Part shown: piece by piece, positions 1 through 5,669 of the stretch
How the letters are laid out: every line of letters starts with the position of its first letter
Numbering within the stretch: position 1 is the stretch's first letter
Assembly: GCA_025464045.1 (NCBI GenBank)
Contig: JAODBQ010000538.1
Location: 1 to 5,669, forward strand
Reading direction: 5' to 3'
Source of the DNA: Ilumatobacteraceae bacterium
GTDB lineage: Bacteria > Actinomycetota > Acidimicrobiia > Acidimicrobiales > Ilumatobacteraceae
DNA: 5,669 nucleotides
Notes under the pieces: generated by a model
Told to the model about the DNA's origin: nothing
The model's database searches: none
What the model saw: the letters and a program-made list of their open reading frames with translations, nothing else
Position numbers and translations under genes: made by a program

Positions 1-1
1 G

Positions 2-835
2 CTGGTGCAGGTCGTCGCGACGTCCATCAACCCCGGCGAGGCCAAGATCCGCGAGGGGCTGTTGCACGATCGCTGGCCGTCGACGTTCCCGTCCGGGCAG
101 GGCAGCGACCTCGCCGGCCGGGTCGCCGGCGTCGGCCATGGCGTGGAGGGTCTCGAGGTCGGGGACGAGGTGTTCGGGTTCGCCAACGATCGCTCGGCCC
201 AGGCCGAGCTCGTCGCCGTGCCGGCCGGGCAGCTGACGCACAAGCCGGCAGGGGTCTCGTTCGAGGTCGCCGGTTCGCTGTTCGTCGCCGGGACGACCGC
301 CTTCGCCGCGGTCCGCGCCGTCGATCTGCACGCCGGCGACACGGTCGTCGTGTCCGGTGCGGCCGGCGGCGTCGGTTCGCTCGCAGTGCAGCTGGCGAAG
401 CGCCTCGGTGCGCGGGTGATCGGCATCGCCGGGCCAGACAACCAGGACTGGCTGCGATCGTTCGGCGTCGAGCCGGTCGTCTACGGCGACGGCCTGGCGG
501 AACGCATCCGGGCCGCGGCACCGAACGGCATCGACGCGTTCGTCGACACGCACGGCTCCGGTTACGTCCGACTCGCGTTGGACCTCGGAGTCGACCGGGA
601 GCGCATCGACACGATCGCCGACTTCGCCGCGATCGCCGAGCTCGGGGTGAAGGGCGACGGCAACGCTGCCGGAGCCGACGTCGAGGTCCTGGATCAGCTC
701 GCCGCACTCGTCGCAGACCACGAGCTCGTCGTCACGATCGCGGCCACGTACCCGCTCGACGAGGTGCGCGCCGCGTACGCCGAGCTCGAGCGCGGCCACA
801 CGCGCGGCAAGATCGTCCTCCTCAGCGGCGCGTGA
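2..835 (+). CDS. Zinc-independent MDR-family NAD(P)H:quinone oxidoreductase-like protein (5' end missing)
   Basis: This is a medium-chain dehydrogenase/reductase of the quinone-oxidoreductase branch, likely a soluble NAD(P)H-dependent reductase; the substrate cannot be told. The reading frame is open from the left edge (a CTG codon at 2). The GTG at 5 is probably internal, because the family normally has about 30 more residues before the TSINPGEAKIREG segment. Counting from that GTG, the GroES-like half holds GQGSDLAGRV (31-40) and VGDEVFGFA (52-60). The nucleotide-binding half has the Rossmann loop SGAAGGVGSLAVQLAK (117-132). The C-terminus, LERGHTRGKIVLL (261-273), is typical of the family. 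The cysteine and histidine ligands of zinc alcohol dehydrogenases are absent, so a zinc-free enzyme is expected. It converges on the LLM gene and shares no operon with the rest of the window. The family call is firm; the specific reaction is unknown. Confidence 0.9.
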   Translation: MVQVVATSINPGEAKIREGLLHDRWPSTFPSGQGSDLAGRVAGVGHGVEGLEVGDEVFGFANDRSAQAELVAVPAGQLTHKPAGVSFEVAGSLFVAGTTAFAAVRAVDLHAGDTVVVSGAAGGVGSLAVQLAKRLGARVIGIAGPDNQDWLRSFGVEPVVYGDGLAERIRAAAPNGIDAFVDTHGSGYVRLALDLGVDRERIDTIADFAAIAELGVKGDGNAAGADVEVLDQLAALVADHELVVTIAATYPLDEVRAAYAELERGHTRGKIVLLSGA

Positions 836-840
836 GCCGC

Positions 841-860
841 CGGGTCGTGCCGATCACCCG
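841..860. terminator. Possible weak bidirectional terminator hairpin between convergent genes
   Basis: The 31-bp gap between the two convergent stop codons contains CGGGT (841-845) and its inverted complement ACCCG (856-860), separated by 10 bases. A hairpin here would serve both converging transcripts. The stem is only five pairs and no T-run follows on either strand, so it is not a canonical Rho-independent terminator. Short inverted repeats like this also arise by chance in GC-rich DNA. The location is the main argument. Confidence 0.25.
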
Positions 861-866
861 AGCCGA

Positions 867-1787
867 TCAGCCGAGCGCGGGCAGCACCTCGGCGGCGAGG
901 CGCTCCATCTGCTCGGCGTCGTCGAACAGCGGGTTGAGCAGGATCAGCTCGGCTCCCGCAGCGGCGACCTCGCGCAGGCCTCGCGCGACGGCGTCCGGCG
1001 GCCCGTAGACCGCGACGGGGGTGATGTCGCGCGACCCGAAGAACCCGTACAGCCGCTGGAGCGCGGCAGCCATCCGCTCCCTCCCGCGCTCGACGTCGTC
1101 GTCGACCGTCAGGTAGACGCGCTTGGCGATCCGGAACGAACCCGGTTCACGGCCGGACGATGCGAGCGCGGCGCGCACCACTCGCACCTGCTCGGCGAAC
1201 TGGGCCGTGGTCGTCGAACCCGCTCCGAAGAAGCCGTCCCCGTCGCGCACGGCCCGCCGCAGTGCCGCGGGGTGGCTGCCACCGAACCAGATCGGCGGCC
1301 CTGGCTTCTGGAACGGCTTGGGGGCCATGGCTGCGCCCTCGAGCTGCCAGAACCGACCGTCGAAGTCGATCCGCTCCTCGGTCCACAGCAGCCTCATCAA
1401 ACGCAGCCCTTCGTTGAACCGGGCGACGAGGGTGTCGGGATCCGCCCCGAACGCGCTCAGCATCCGGTTGCGGCCGCCGATGCCGACGCCGATCTCGATC
1501 CGGCCACGGCTCAGCTGATCGAGCGTGCTGATGCTCTTGGCGAGGTGCACGGGGCTGTGGTGCGGCGTGATCAGCACCGCGCAGCCGATGCGGATCCGTT
1601 CGGTGCACGCCGCCGCGTACGTCATCAGCTCCAGCGGGCCGAGGTTGGGCATCGAGCCGAGGACCTGCTCCTGCGTCCACGCCCCGTCGAAGCCCAACGC
1701 CTCGATACGGGCGAGGTGGCTGCGCAGCACGGCCGGCTCGAACCCGCCGGCGGTGACGTGTTGGGGGATGGACATGGCGAAGCGCAT
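867..1787 (-). CDS. LLM-class (luciferase-like) F420-dependent-type oxidoreductase
   Basis: This 306-residue protein is of normal length for a single-chain bacterial-luciferase-like oxidoreductase with a TIM-barrel fold. Actinobacterial members mostly use coenzyme F420, a few use FMN; the cofactor here is inferred from family, not shown. Visible family marks are the N-terminal strand MRFAMSIPQH, the segment LAKSISTLDQLSRGRIEIG (82-100) followed by VGIGGRN, RFNEGLRLMRLLWTEE (123-138), FDGRFWQLEGA (142-152), and PKPFQKPGPPIWFGG (156-170), which lies near the cofactor pocket. The ATG at 1787 is chosen because the protein then begins with the expected first beta strand. The next ATG, four codons on, would clip it. 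A modest GGAAAG lies 13 bp upstream, inside the end of the sigma gene. Only 9 bp separate it from the sigma stop, so it is probably the third gene of the YCII-sigma operon. The substrate is unknown. Confidence 0.9.
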   Translation of the reverse strand: MRFAMSIPQHVTAGGFEPAVLRSHLARIEALGFDGAWTQEQVLGSMPNLGPLELMTYAAACTERIRIGCAVLITPHHSPVHLAKSISTLDQLSRGRIEIGVGIGGRNRMLSAFGADPDTLVARFNEGLRLMRLLWTEERIDFDGRFWQLEGAAMAPKPFQKPGPPIWFGGSHPAALRRAVRDGDGFFGAGSTTTAQFAEQVRVVRAALASSGREPGSFRIAKRVYLTVDDDVERGRERMAAALQRLYGFFGSRDITPVAVYGPPDAVARGLREVAAAGAELILLNPLFDDAEQMERLAAEVLPALG

Positions 1788-1796
1788 GGTGGTCGG

Positions 1797-3056
1797 TCAG
1801 CTTTCCGGTCGGAGGTCGTGGAGGCGGCGGGCGAGCAGCCGTCGTTCGGGTTCGGTCGGGGCGAGCCCGACGGCGATCGCGAGCTCCGCACGCGCCCCGT
1901 CGCGCTTGTCGAGCCGACGCAGCGCCTCGGCACGCGCCGCGTGCCAGAGGGCGGATCCGCCCAGCGCGGTGATGCGGTCGAGTGCGGCGAGACCTGCGGC
2001 CGCGCCGTCGCGCTCACCGACGGCCACGGCTCGGTTGAGCGCGAGGACCGGGTTGCGCGACACGCTGATGGCGAGGTCGTAGAGGGCGATGATCCGGGGC
2101 CAGTCCGTGGCGGGCCAGCTCGGGGCCGTGGAGTGGCAGGCGGCGAGGTGCGCCTGCAGCTGGTACGGGCCGGCGACGCCGCCGGAGCGGCGGACAGCCT
2201 CGGCCAGGCAGTTGGTTGCCTCGGCGATCGCGGCGTGGTCCCAGCGGGCGCGGTCCTGGTCGGCGAGCAGCACCGGATCCCCGTCCGCGTCGACGCGGGC
2301 CGGGCGGCGGGCGCTGGTGAACAGCAGCAGGGCCAGCAGCGAGAGCACCTCCGCCTCGCCGGGCATCAGCTCGCCCAGCAGGCGGGCGAGCCCGACGGCC
2401 TCCGCTTCGAGGTCGACGCGGACCACGGCGTCGCCGCTGCTCGGCGCGTGGGCCTCCGTGGCGATGAGGTGGACGACGGCGAGCACGGCGGGGAGCCGCT
2501 CGGGGAGCTCGGCGTCGCTGGGGACGCGGTACGGGATCTGGGCGACGGCGATCTTGCGCCGGGCACGCACGAGGCGCTTGGCCATCGTCGCTTCGGGCAC
2601 CAGGAACGCCCGGGCGATCGCGGCCACGTCGAGCCCGGCGAGCGTCCGCAACGCCAGCGCGACCTGCGCCTCGCGCGCCAGGGCGGGATGGCAGCAGGTG
2701 AACACCAGCCGCAGCAGATCGTCGTCGAGCACCGTGGACGGCTCGGCCATGTCGATCGCCTCCTTCTCGACGCTCGCCGAGCTGACGCCCGGGAGCCAGC
2801 CGGCTGCCGTCTCCTTGGCGGGACGGGCGGCCTCGCGGCGCAGCATGTCGTAGGCCTTGTTGCGCGCCGTGACCATCAACCAGGCGGCTGGATCGTGGGG
2901 GACGCCGCTCGTCGGCCAGGTCCGCAGTGCGGCGATCGCCGCCTCTTGCACGGCGTCCTCGGCGAGCTGCAGATCACCAACGGTGCGGATCAGGGTCGCC
3001 AGCACGTGGCGACCCTGGATCCGCACCGTCTCGGCAAGTTGGACGTCCGGCGTCAC
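1797..3056 (-). CDS. ECF42-type RNA polymerase sigma factor with long C-terminal extension
   Basis: This 419-residue sigma-70-family factor would direct RNA polymerase to a small set of promoters. Region 2 spans about 14-77 (ATLIRTVGDLQLAEDAVQEA, then WLMVTARNKAYDMLRRE). DDDLLRLVFTCCHPAL (111-126) opens region 4, which ends with the helix-turn-helix part FLVPEATMAKRLVRARRKI (151-169). The rest, about 250 residues, is the DUF6596/TPR-like extension with group hallmarks GPYQLQAHLAACH (296-308) and NPVLALNRAVAV (335-346). This architecture and the neighbouring DGPF gene define ECF42. The GTG at 3056 is chosen because its GTGA overlaps the YCII stop and gives the usual length. An ATG 29 codons upstream (3143) would add an arginine- and glycine-rich tail that is only the YCII gene read in another frame. 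No good Shine-Dalgarno precedes the GTG, so translation is probably coupled. No anti-sigma gene is adjacent, which fits the group. Confidence 0.93.
   Translation of the reverse strand: MTPDVQLAETVRIQGRHVLATLIRTVGDLQLAEDAVQEAAIAALRTWPTSGVPHDPAAWLMVTARNKAYDMLRREAARPAKETAAGWLPGVSSASVEKEAIDMAEPSTVLDDDLLRLVFTCCHPALAREAQVALALRTLAGLDVAAIARAFLVPEATMAKRLVRARRKIAVAQIPYRVPSDAELPERLPAVLAVVHLIATEAHAPSSGDAVVRVDLEAEAVGLARLLGELMPGEAEVLSLLALLLFTSARRPARVDADGDPVLLADQDRARWDHAAIAEATNCLAEAVRRSGGVAGPYQLQAHLAACHSTAPSWPATDWPRIIALYDLAISVSRNPVLALNRAVAVGERDGAAAGLAALDRITALGGSALWHAARAEALRRLDKRDGARAELAIAVGLAPTEPERRLLARRLHDLRPES
3053..3056 (-). other. GTGA start/stop overlap coupling the YCII gene to the sigma gene
   Basis: On the minus strand the bases read GTGA: GTG (3056-3054) starts the sigma gene and TGA (3055-3053) ends the YCII gene. 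Such 4-bp overlaps are classic sites of termination-reinitiation. The lack of a clear Shine-Dalgarno just upstream supports coupled translation, and would keep the two products in a fixed ratio. Confidence 0.8.
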
Positions 3057-3430
3057 CCGACCGGTTGGCCCGCGTCGTTCATCTCGAACACGGGTCGCAC
3101 CTCCACCCTGCCGCGCCAGGCCGCGGGGATCTGGGAACCCCACCGGATCGCCTCGTCGAGGTCGGCGGCCTCGACCAGGTAGAACCCGCCGAGCACCTCC
3201 TTGGCCTCGGCGTACGGCCCGTCGGTGACGATCACGTCGCCACCCTTGCCGCCCGCCACCGTGATGGTCGTCGCCATCGTCGGGCCGTGCAGTGCCTGGC
3301 CGCCGCGCAGCACGCCGGCCGCGCCGGCCGTCTGGCCGAACTCGGCGTACTCGGGCGAGTGCTTGACCTCCTCGTCGGTCGTCCAGTAGTGATCCGCGTC
3401 GTAGTAGAGCAACATCGCGTACTGCGCCAT
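3053..3430 (-). CDS. YCII-related (DGPF) domain protein, partner of the ECF42 sigma factor
   Basis: This 125-residue protein is a single YCII/DGPF domain, a small alpha-beta fold of the dimeric ferredoxin-like type. It opens MAQYAMLLYYDADHYW, has the name-giving motif as VTDGPYAEAKEVLGGFYLVE (68-87; DGPY at 70-73 in place of DGPF), then LDEAIRWGSQIP (91-102), and finishes with VEVRPVFE (109-116). Its biochemical role is not established. Genes of this family are the standard genomic neighbours and reported regulatory targets of ECF42 sigma factors. The frame stays open far upstream through rlmN, but the ATG at 3430 is preferred: it gives the normal domain start and has GGAAGGAAGG seven bases before it. 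The gene is first in the proposed operon and its stop overlaps the sigma start. No signal peptide or membrane segment is seen, so it is probably cytoplasmic. Confidence 0.93.
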   Translation of the reverse strand: MAQYAMLLYYDADHYWTTDEEVKHSPEYAEFGQTAGAAGVLRGGQALHGPTMATTITVAGGKGGDVIVTDGPYAEAKEVLGGFYLVEAADLDEAIRWGSQIPAAWRGRVEVRPVFEMNDAGQPVG

Positions 3431-3437
3431 GTCGGTG

Positions 3438-3447
3438 CCTTCCTTCC
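3438..3447 (-). promoter_or_regulatory. Strong Shine-Dalgarno of the YCII gene
   Basis: The minus strand reads GGAAGGAAGG here, ending seven bases before the ATG at 3430. It is the clearest ribosome-binding site in the window. It fixes the YCII start in a frame that otherwise stays open upstream to 4423, and suggests that the first operon gene is translated efficiently. Confidence 0.8.
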
Positions 3448-3476
3448 GGCGGCCCAGGTGGCCGCTCTGCTGTTCT

Positions 3477-3503
3477 GACGATCGCACGCCCACGACGAGG
3501 ACA
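3477..3503 (-). promoter_or_regulatory. Candidate ECF-type promoter upstream of the YCII-sigma-LLM operon
   Basis: On the minus strand TGTCCT (3503-3498) is followed after 17 bases by CGTC (3480-3477). From memory, ECF42 promoters have TGTCGA at -35 and CG(A/T)C at -10. The -35 match is 4 of 6, the -10 match is full, and the spacing is right for an ECF factor. Transcription would begin near 3470, giving a leader of about 40 bases that contains the Shine-Dalgarno. If real, the operon is driven by its own sigma factor. Short GC-rich motifs occur by chance, so this is a proposal. Confidence 0.4.
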
Positions 3504-3522
3504 TCAGACTCAACAAGATCCT

Positions 3523-3539
3523 CCCACTCGGGTCGGGTG
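3523..3539 (+). repeat. 17-bp direct repeat, copy 1
   Basis: CCCACTCGGGTCGGGTG is repeated exactly at 3574-3590, 51 bp away. This copy also forms an inverted repeat, CCCAC (3523-3527) with GTGGG (3537-3541). Its edge lies 19 bp upstream of the proposed -35 element. It may be an operator-like site or merely the conserved part of a tandem duplication. Confidence 0.75.
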
Positions 3540-3573
3540 GGCGCGGTTCCGGCGAGATGTCGCAGGTCTCGCG

Positions 3574-3590
3574 CCCACTCGGGTCGGGTG
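3574..3590 (+). repeat. 17-bp direct repeat, copy 2
   Basis: This is an exact copy of 3523-3539, about five helical turns away, located 22 bp past the rlmN stop in the direction of that gene. Further matches follow both copies: CCGGCGAG at 3549-3556 and 3601-3608, then TGTC at 3558-3561 and 3611-3614. The offset drifts from 51 to 53 bp, as expected of an old tandem duplication with small indels. Confidence 0.75.
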
Positions 3591-3612
3591 CCGTTCGCGG
3601 CCGGCGAGGGTG

Positions 3613-4668
3613 TCAGCGGCGGCGGGGGGTGGCGACGGGTTGACCGGCGGCGAGCTGGCCGCACGCCGCGGCGATGTCGGTGCCGCGGTTGCGGCGCACG
3701 GTGGCGTTGACGCCCAGCGAGTCGAGCAGGTCGCGGAAGTCGGCGACGCGCTGGCGCGACGAGCCGACGGTCGGGTAGCCGGGTGTCGGGTTGAGGGGGA
3801 TCAGGTTGACGTGGGCCGGCAACCGGAAGCGGCGGCACAGCGCGGTGAGCTCGCGCGCATCGCTGTCGCGGTCGTTGACCCCGGCGATCAGCGCCCACTC
3901 GAAGCTCAACCGGCGACCCTTCGCGTCGAGGTACTCGGTGCACGCCTCCATCAGCGCGTCGAGCGGGTAGCGCTTGTTGATCGGGACGAGATCGTTGCGC
4001 AGCTCGTCGTTGGCAGCGTGCAGCGACACGGCGAGGTTCACCGGCAGTGGACGCGTCGCCAGCTTGCGGATGCCCGGCACGAGACCGACGGTGGAGATCG
4101 TCAAGTGCCTGGCGGACAGGCCGAGTGCGCCGTGCAGGCGCTCGATCGCGGCCCACACCGTCGGCTCGTTCGCCATCGGCTCGCCCATGCCCATGAACAC
4201 GACGTTGGCGAGGCGCCGACCCATCTCGCGAGCCTGCCTGCCGGCGACGACGACCTGCTCGACGATCTCGCCCACCGTCAGGTGGCGGGTGAATCCTGCC
4301 TGTCCGGTGGCACAGAACCCGCACCCCATCGCACACCCGGCCTGGCTGCTCACGCACACCGTGACGCGGTCCGGGTAGAGCATCAGCACGGTCTCGATGC
4401 GGCTGGCGTCGTGCAGCTCCCACAGGTACTTGACGGTGTCGCCGCCGTCGTTGACCTGCCGCGTGACCTCGCGCAACGCCGTCGGCAGCGCGTCGGCGAG
4501 GCGCTCGCGCAACGCCTTGGGCACGTTGGTGATCTCGCCGGGCGCGGCGAGCTGCTCGTAGAGCCCGGTCCAGACCTGGTCCAGGCGGTAGCGCGGCTCG
4601 CCCTCGAGCAACCCGGAGAGCTCGTCGCGGTCGGGACCGTAGAGCGAGGTGGCGACGGCGGTGCTCAC
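3613..4668 (-). CDS. rlmN: 23S rRNA (adenine2503-C2)-methyltransferase RlmN, radical SAM
   Basis: RlmN is a cytoplasmic radical-SAM enzyme that methylates C2 of A2503 in 23S rRNA, and in some bacteria A37 of tRNAs, using a mechanism with two cysteines. The protein is 351 residues, normal for the family. The iron-sulfur motif CAMGCGFC holds C112, C116 and C119. The SAM-binding GMGEP is at 160-164. Both mechanistic cysteines are present: C105 in VCVSSQAGC (equivalent to E. coli C118) and C336 in RGTDIAAACGQL (equivalent to C355). The family glutamate is E92, with the same 13-residue spacing to C105 as in E. coli. The complete set makes RlmN far more likely than Cfr, which confers resistance by C8 methylation. 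The GTG at 4668 is chosen because it overlaps the peptidase stop and gives the right length. The open frame upstream to 4950 is arginine-rich and lies antisense-like within the peptidase gene. GAGG sits four bases before the GTG. Confidence 0.96.
   Translation of the reverse strand: MSTAVATSLYGPDRDELSGLLEGEPRYRLDQVWTGLYEQLAAPGEITNVPKALRERLADALPTALREVTRQVNDGGDTVKYLWELHDASRIETVLMLYPDRVTVCVSSQAGCAMGCGFCATGQAGFTRHLTVGEIVEQVVVAGRQAREMGRRLANVVFMGMGEPMANEPTVWAAIERLHGALGLSARHLTISTVGLVPGIRKLATRPLPVNLAVSLHAANDELRNDLVPINKRYPLDALMEACTEYLDAKGRRLSFEWALIAGVNDRDSDARELTALCRRFRLPAHVNLIPLNPTPGYPTVGSSRQRVADFRDLLDSLGVNATVRRNRGTDIAAACGQLAAGQPVATPRRR
4665..4668 (-). other. GTGA start/stop overlap coupling the M3 peptidase to rlmN
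   Basis: The minus strand reads GTGA: GTG (4668-4666) starts rlmN and TGA (4667-4665) ends the peptidase. This is the same arrangement as at 3053-3056. A short GAGG at 4673-4676 lies four bases upstream, so rlmN may be translated both by coupling and from its own site. Confidence 0.78.
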
Positions 4669-5669
4669 GCCGCCTCGGCTGCTGCCAGCTCCGTGTACTG
4701 GCGGATCCGGTCGCGGATCACGTCGAGGCTCGCGGTCCAGAACGCGACGTCGGTGACGTCGAACCCGAAGCCGGCGGCGAGCTCCTCGGCCGACGCCATG
4801 CCGCACCGCGAGAGCACGTCGTCGTAGTTCAGCCGGAAGCGCTCCGGATCGGCGCGGTGCTGCGCGAACAGCCCGAGCCCGAACAGCAGCCCGTACGTGT
4901 ACGGCCAGTTGTAGAAGTGCGAGCCGTAGTAGTGCGGCTTGACGGCCCACATGTACCGGTGCGCGGTGGACTGATCGAGCCCGTCGCCGTACGCGTCGGC
5001 CTGGGCTGTGACCATCATCTCGTTGAGCTCGCTCACGCCGAGCGTGCGCCGCTGGCGGGCGGCGAACACGGCGGTCTCGAACAGGAACCGCGAGTGGATG
5101 TCCACGACCACCTGGTTCGAACCCTGCAGATCGACGTCGAGCAGCGCGAGTCGGTCCCGACCGGTCAGACGAGTGAGCCCTTCCTCGACGACGAGCGTCT
5201 CGCAGAAGATGCTCGCCGTCTCGGCCAGCGCCATCGGCAACTGCCGTTGGAGCGGCGTGCGTCCGGCGAGCTGGGTGTTGTGGTAGGCGTGGCCGAGCTC
5301 GTGCGCGGTGGTCTGGGCGGCGTCCACGCTGCCGTTCCAGTTCAGGAAGACGAGCGAACGATCGCCCACGAACGGCATGCAGAACGCGCCGCCGCGCTTG
5401 CCGGGCCTGGGGCCGGCGTCGATCCAGCGCTCGTCGATCGCCCGGTCGACCAGGCCGCCCAACGGGCCGCCGAAGCTGGTGAACGCGTTGCGCACGAGCT
5501 GCAGTCCCTGGTTCCAGCTGATCGCCGAGGCGGCGAACGGCAGCGGCGCGACGAGGTCGTGCCAGGGGAGCGCACCGGGGTTGCCGTGCAAGGCCGACTT
5601 CGCCTTCATCCAGCCGCGGAAGTCGCCGAGCGAGCCGGCGATGGCCTCGCTCATCGCGTCGAACGTGGC
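4665..5669 (-). CDS. M3-family metallopeptidase, oligoendopeptidase F-like (5' end missing)
   Basis: This is the C-terminal part, 334 residues, of a zinc oligopeptidase that would cut short peptides in the cytoplasm. The frame is open to the right edge; the ATG at 5654 is preceded in frame by five further codons (ATFDA) and is probably internal, since the family runs to about 600 residues. Counting from that ATG, the zinc motif HELGH is at 118-122 (bases 5289-5303), inside AHELGHAYH. The third zinc ligand is E145 in LAETASIF, 23 residues after the second histidine, close to family spacing. The segment YGSHFYNWPYTYGLLFGLGLF (broken here as HFYNWPYTYGLLF, about 243-255) matches the conserved tyrosine-rich substrate-binding region of M3B enzymes. 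No membrane segment is seen in this part. Its stop overlaps the rlmN start, so the two are probably co-transcribed. Confidence 0.93.
   Translation of the reverse strand, partial: ATFDAMSEAIAGSLGDFRGWMKAKSALHGNPGALPWHDLVAPLPFAASAISWNQGLQLVRNAFTSFGGPLGGLVDRAIDERWIDAGPRPGKRGGAFCMPFVGDRSLVFLNWNGSVDAAQTTAHELGHAYHNTQLAGRTPLQRQLPMALAETASIFCETLVVEEGLTRLTGRDRLALLDVDLQGSNQVVVDIHSRFLFETAVFAARQRRTLGVSELNEMMVTAQADAYGDGLDQSTAHRYMWAVKPHYYGSHFYNWPYTYGLLFGLGLFAQHRADPERFRLNYDDVLSRCGMASAEELAAGFGFDVTDVAFWTASLDVIRDRIRQYTELAAAEAA

Larger units (their letters stand above)
3431..3612. other. Non-coding gap between rlmN and the YCII operon
   Basis: This 182-bp stretch is the only sizeable gap in the window. From the rlmN side it holds repeat copy 2, repeat copy 1, the candidate ECF promoter, and the Shine-Dalgarno of the YCII gene. 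I see no convincing Rho-independent terminator for rlmN: the CCCAC/GTGGG inverted repeat at 3523-3541 is not followed by a T-run on the minus strand. Read-through from rlmN into the YCII operon is therefore possible. Confidence 0.7.

Noticed and set aside
1272..3182. A 636-codon open frame on the plus strand, antisense to the LLM, sigma and YCII genes
   Set aside because: It spans parts of three well-supported minus-strand genes and its product is rich in Gly, Arg, Asp and His with no recognisable domain. Such long antisense frames are common in very GC-rich DNA.
3523..3541. CCCAC/GTGGG inverted repeat as a Rho-independent terminator of rlmN
   Set aside because: The stem is five pairs with a nine-base loop and no T-run follows on the minus strand. 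It overlaps the direct repeat, which is the more economical explanation.
3431..4423. In-frame upstream extension of the YCII gene, containing a repeated TRPEW peptide 17 codons apart
   Set aside because: The peptide repeat is just the 17-bp direct repeat read in this frame (the 51-bp offset is divisible by three). The strong Shine-Dalgarno and the normal domain start place translation initiation at 3430, and the extension runs through rlmN.
3613..4668. Cfr-type antibiotic resistance methyltransferase
   Set aside because: The length, the AACGQL C-terminal motif and overall similarity fit ordinary RlmN, and there is no resistance or mobile context.
3610..4827. A 405-codon open frame on the plus strand across rlmN
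   Set aside because: It is antisense to rlmN, which carries every catalytic residue of its family. The antisense product has the same low-information composition and no motif.
1..5669. A new defence, phage or mobile system
   Set aside because: No transposase, integrase, toxin-antitoxin, nuclease or CRISPR-like repeat array is visible, and all six genes fall in known families with uniform GC-rich composition.

Overview
The window is GC-rich, densely coding DNA with no RNA gene, mobile element or CRISPR array that I can recognise. The very high third-position GC, frequent GTG starts, a luciferase-like oxidoreductase of the F420-type, and a sigma factor of the ECF42 kind next to a YCII/DGPF protein together suggest an actinomycetote. 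The class cannot be fixed from the sequence alone.

Layout. On the plus strand, 2..835 is the 3' part of a zinc-free quinone-oxidoreductase-like (MDR) gene that runs in from the left edge. Everything else is on the minus strand, and the two blocks converge over a 31-bp gap. Read in their own direction (right to left), the minus-strand genes are: an M3-family oligoendopeptidase (5' end off the right edge, ends at 4665); rlmN (4668..3613), whose GTG start overlaps the peptidase stop; a non-coding gap of 182 bp (3612..3431); a YCII/DGPF-domain protein (3430..3053); an ECF42-type sigma factor (3056..1797), whose GTG start overlaps the YCII stop; and an LLM-class oxidoreductase (1787..867), 9 bp after the sigma stop.

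How the genes work together. There are probably two minus-strand transcription units. The first, peptidase-rlmN, is housekeeping: peptide turnover and methylation of A2503 in 23S rRNA (and of tRNA A37 where this has been shown). The second, YCII-sigma-LLM, is a compact regulatory operon. The sigma factor belongs to a group known to sit beside DGPF proteins, to carry a long C-terminal extension, and to lack a classical anti-sigma factor. The gap between the units holds a strong Shine-Dalgarno for the YCII gene, a plausible ECF promoter that could make the operon autoregulated, and a 17-bp exact direct repeat that looks like the best-kept part of an older 51-53 bp tandem duplication reaching the last codon of rlmN.

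I see no clearly new biological system here. The items most worth a second look are the three-gene ECF42 operon with an oxidoreductase as its third gene, the candidate promoter, and the duplicated block upstream of it.
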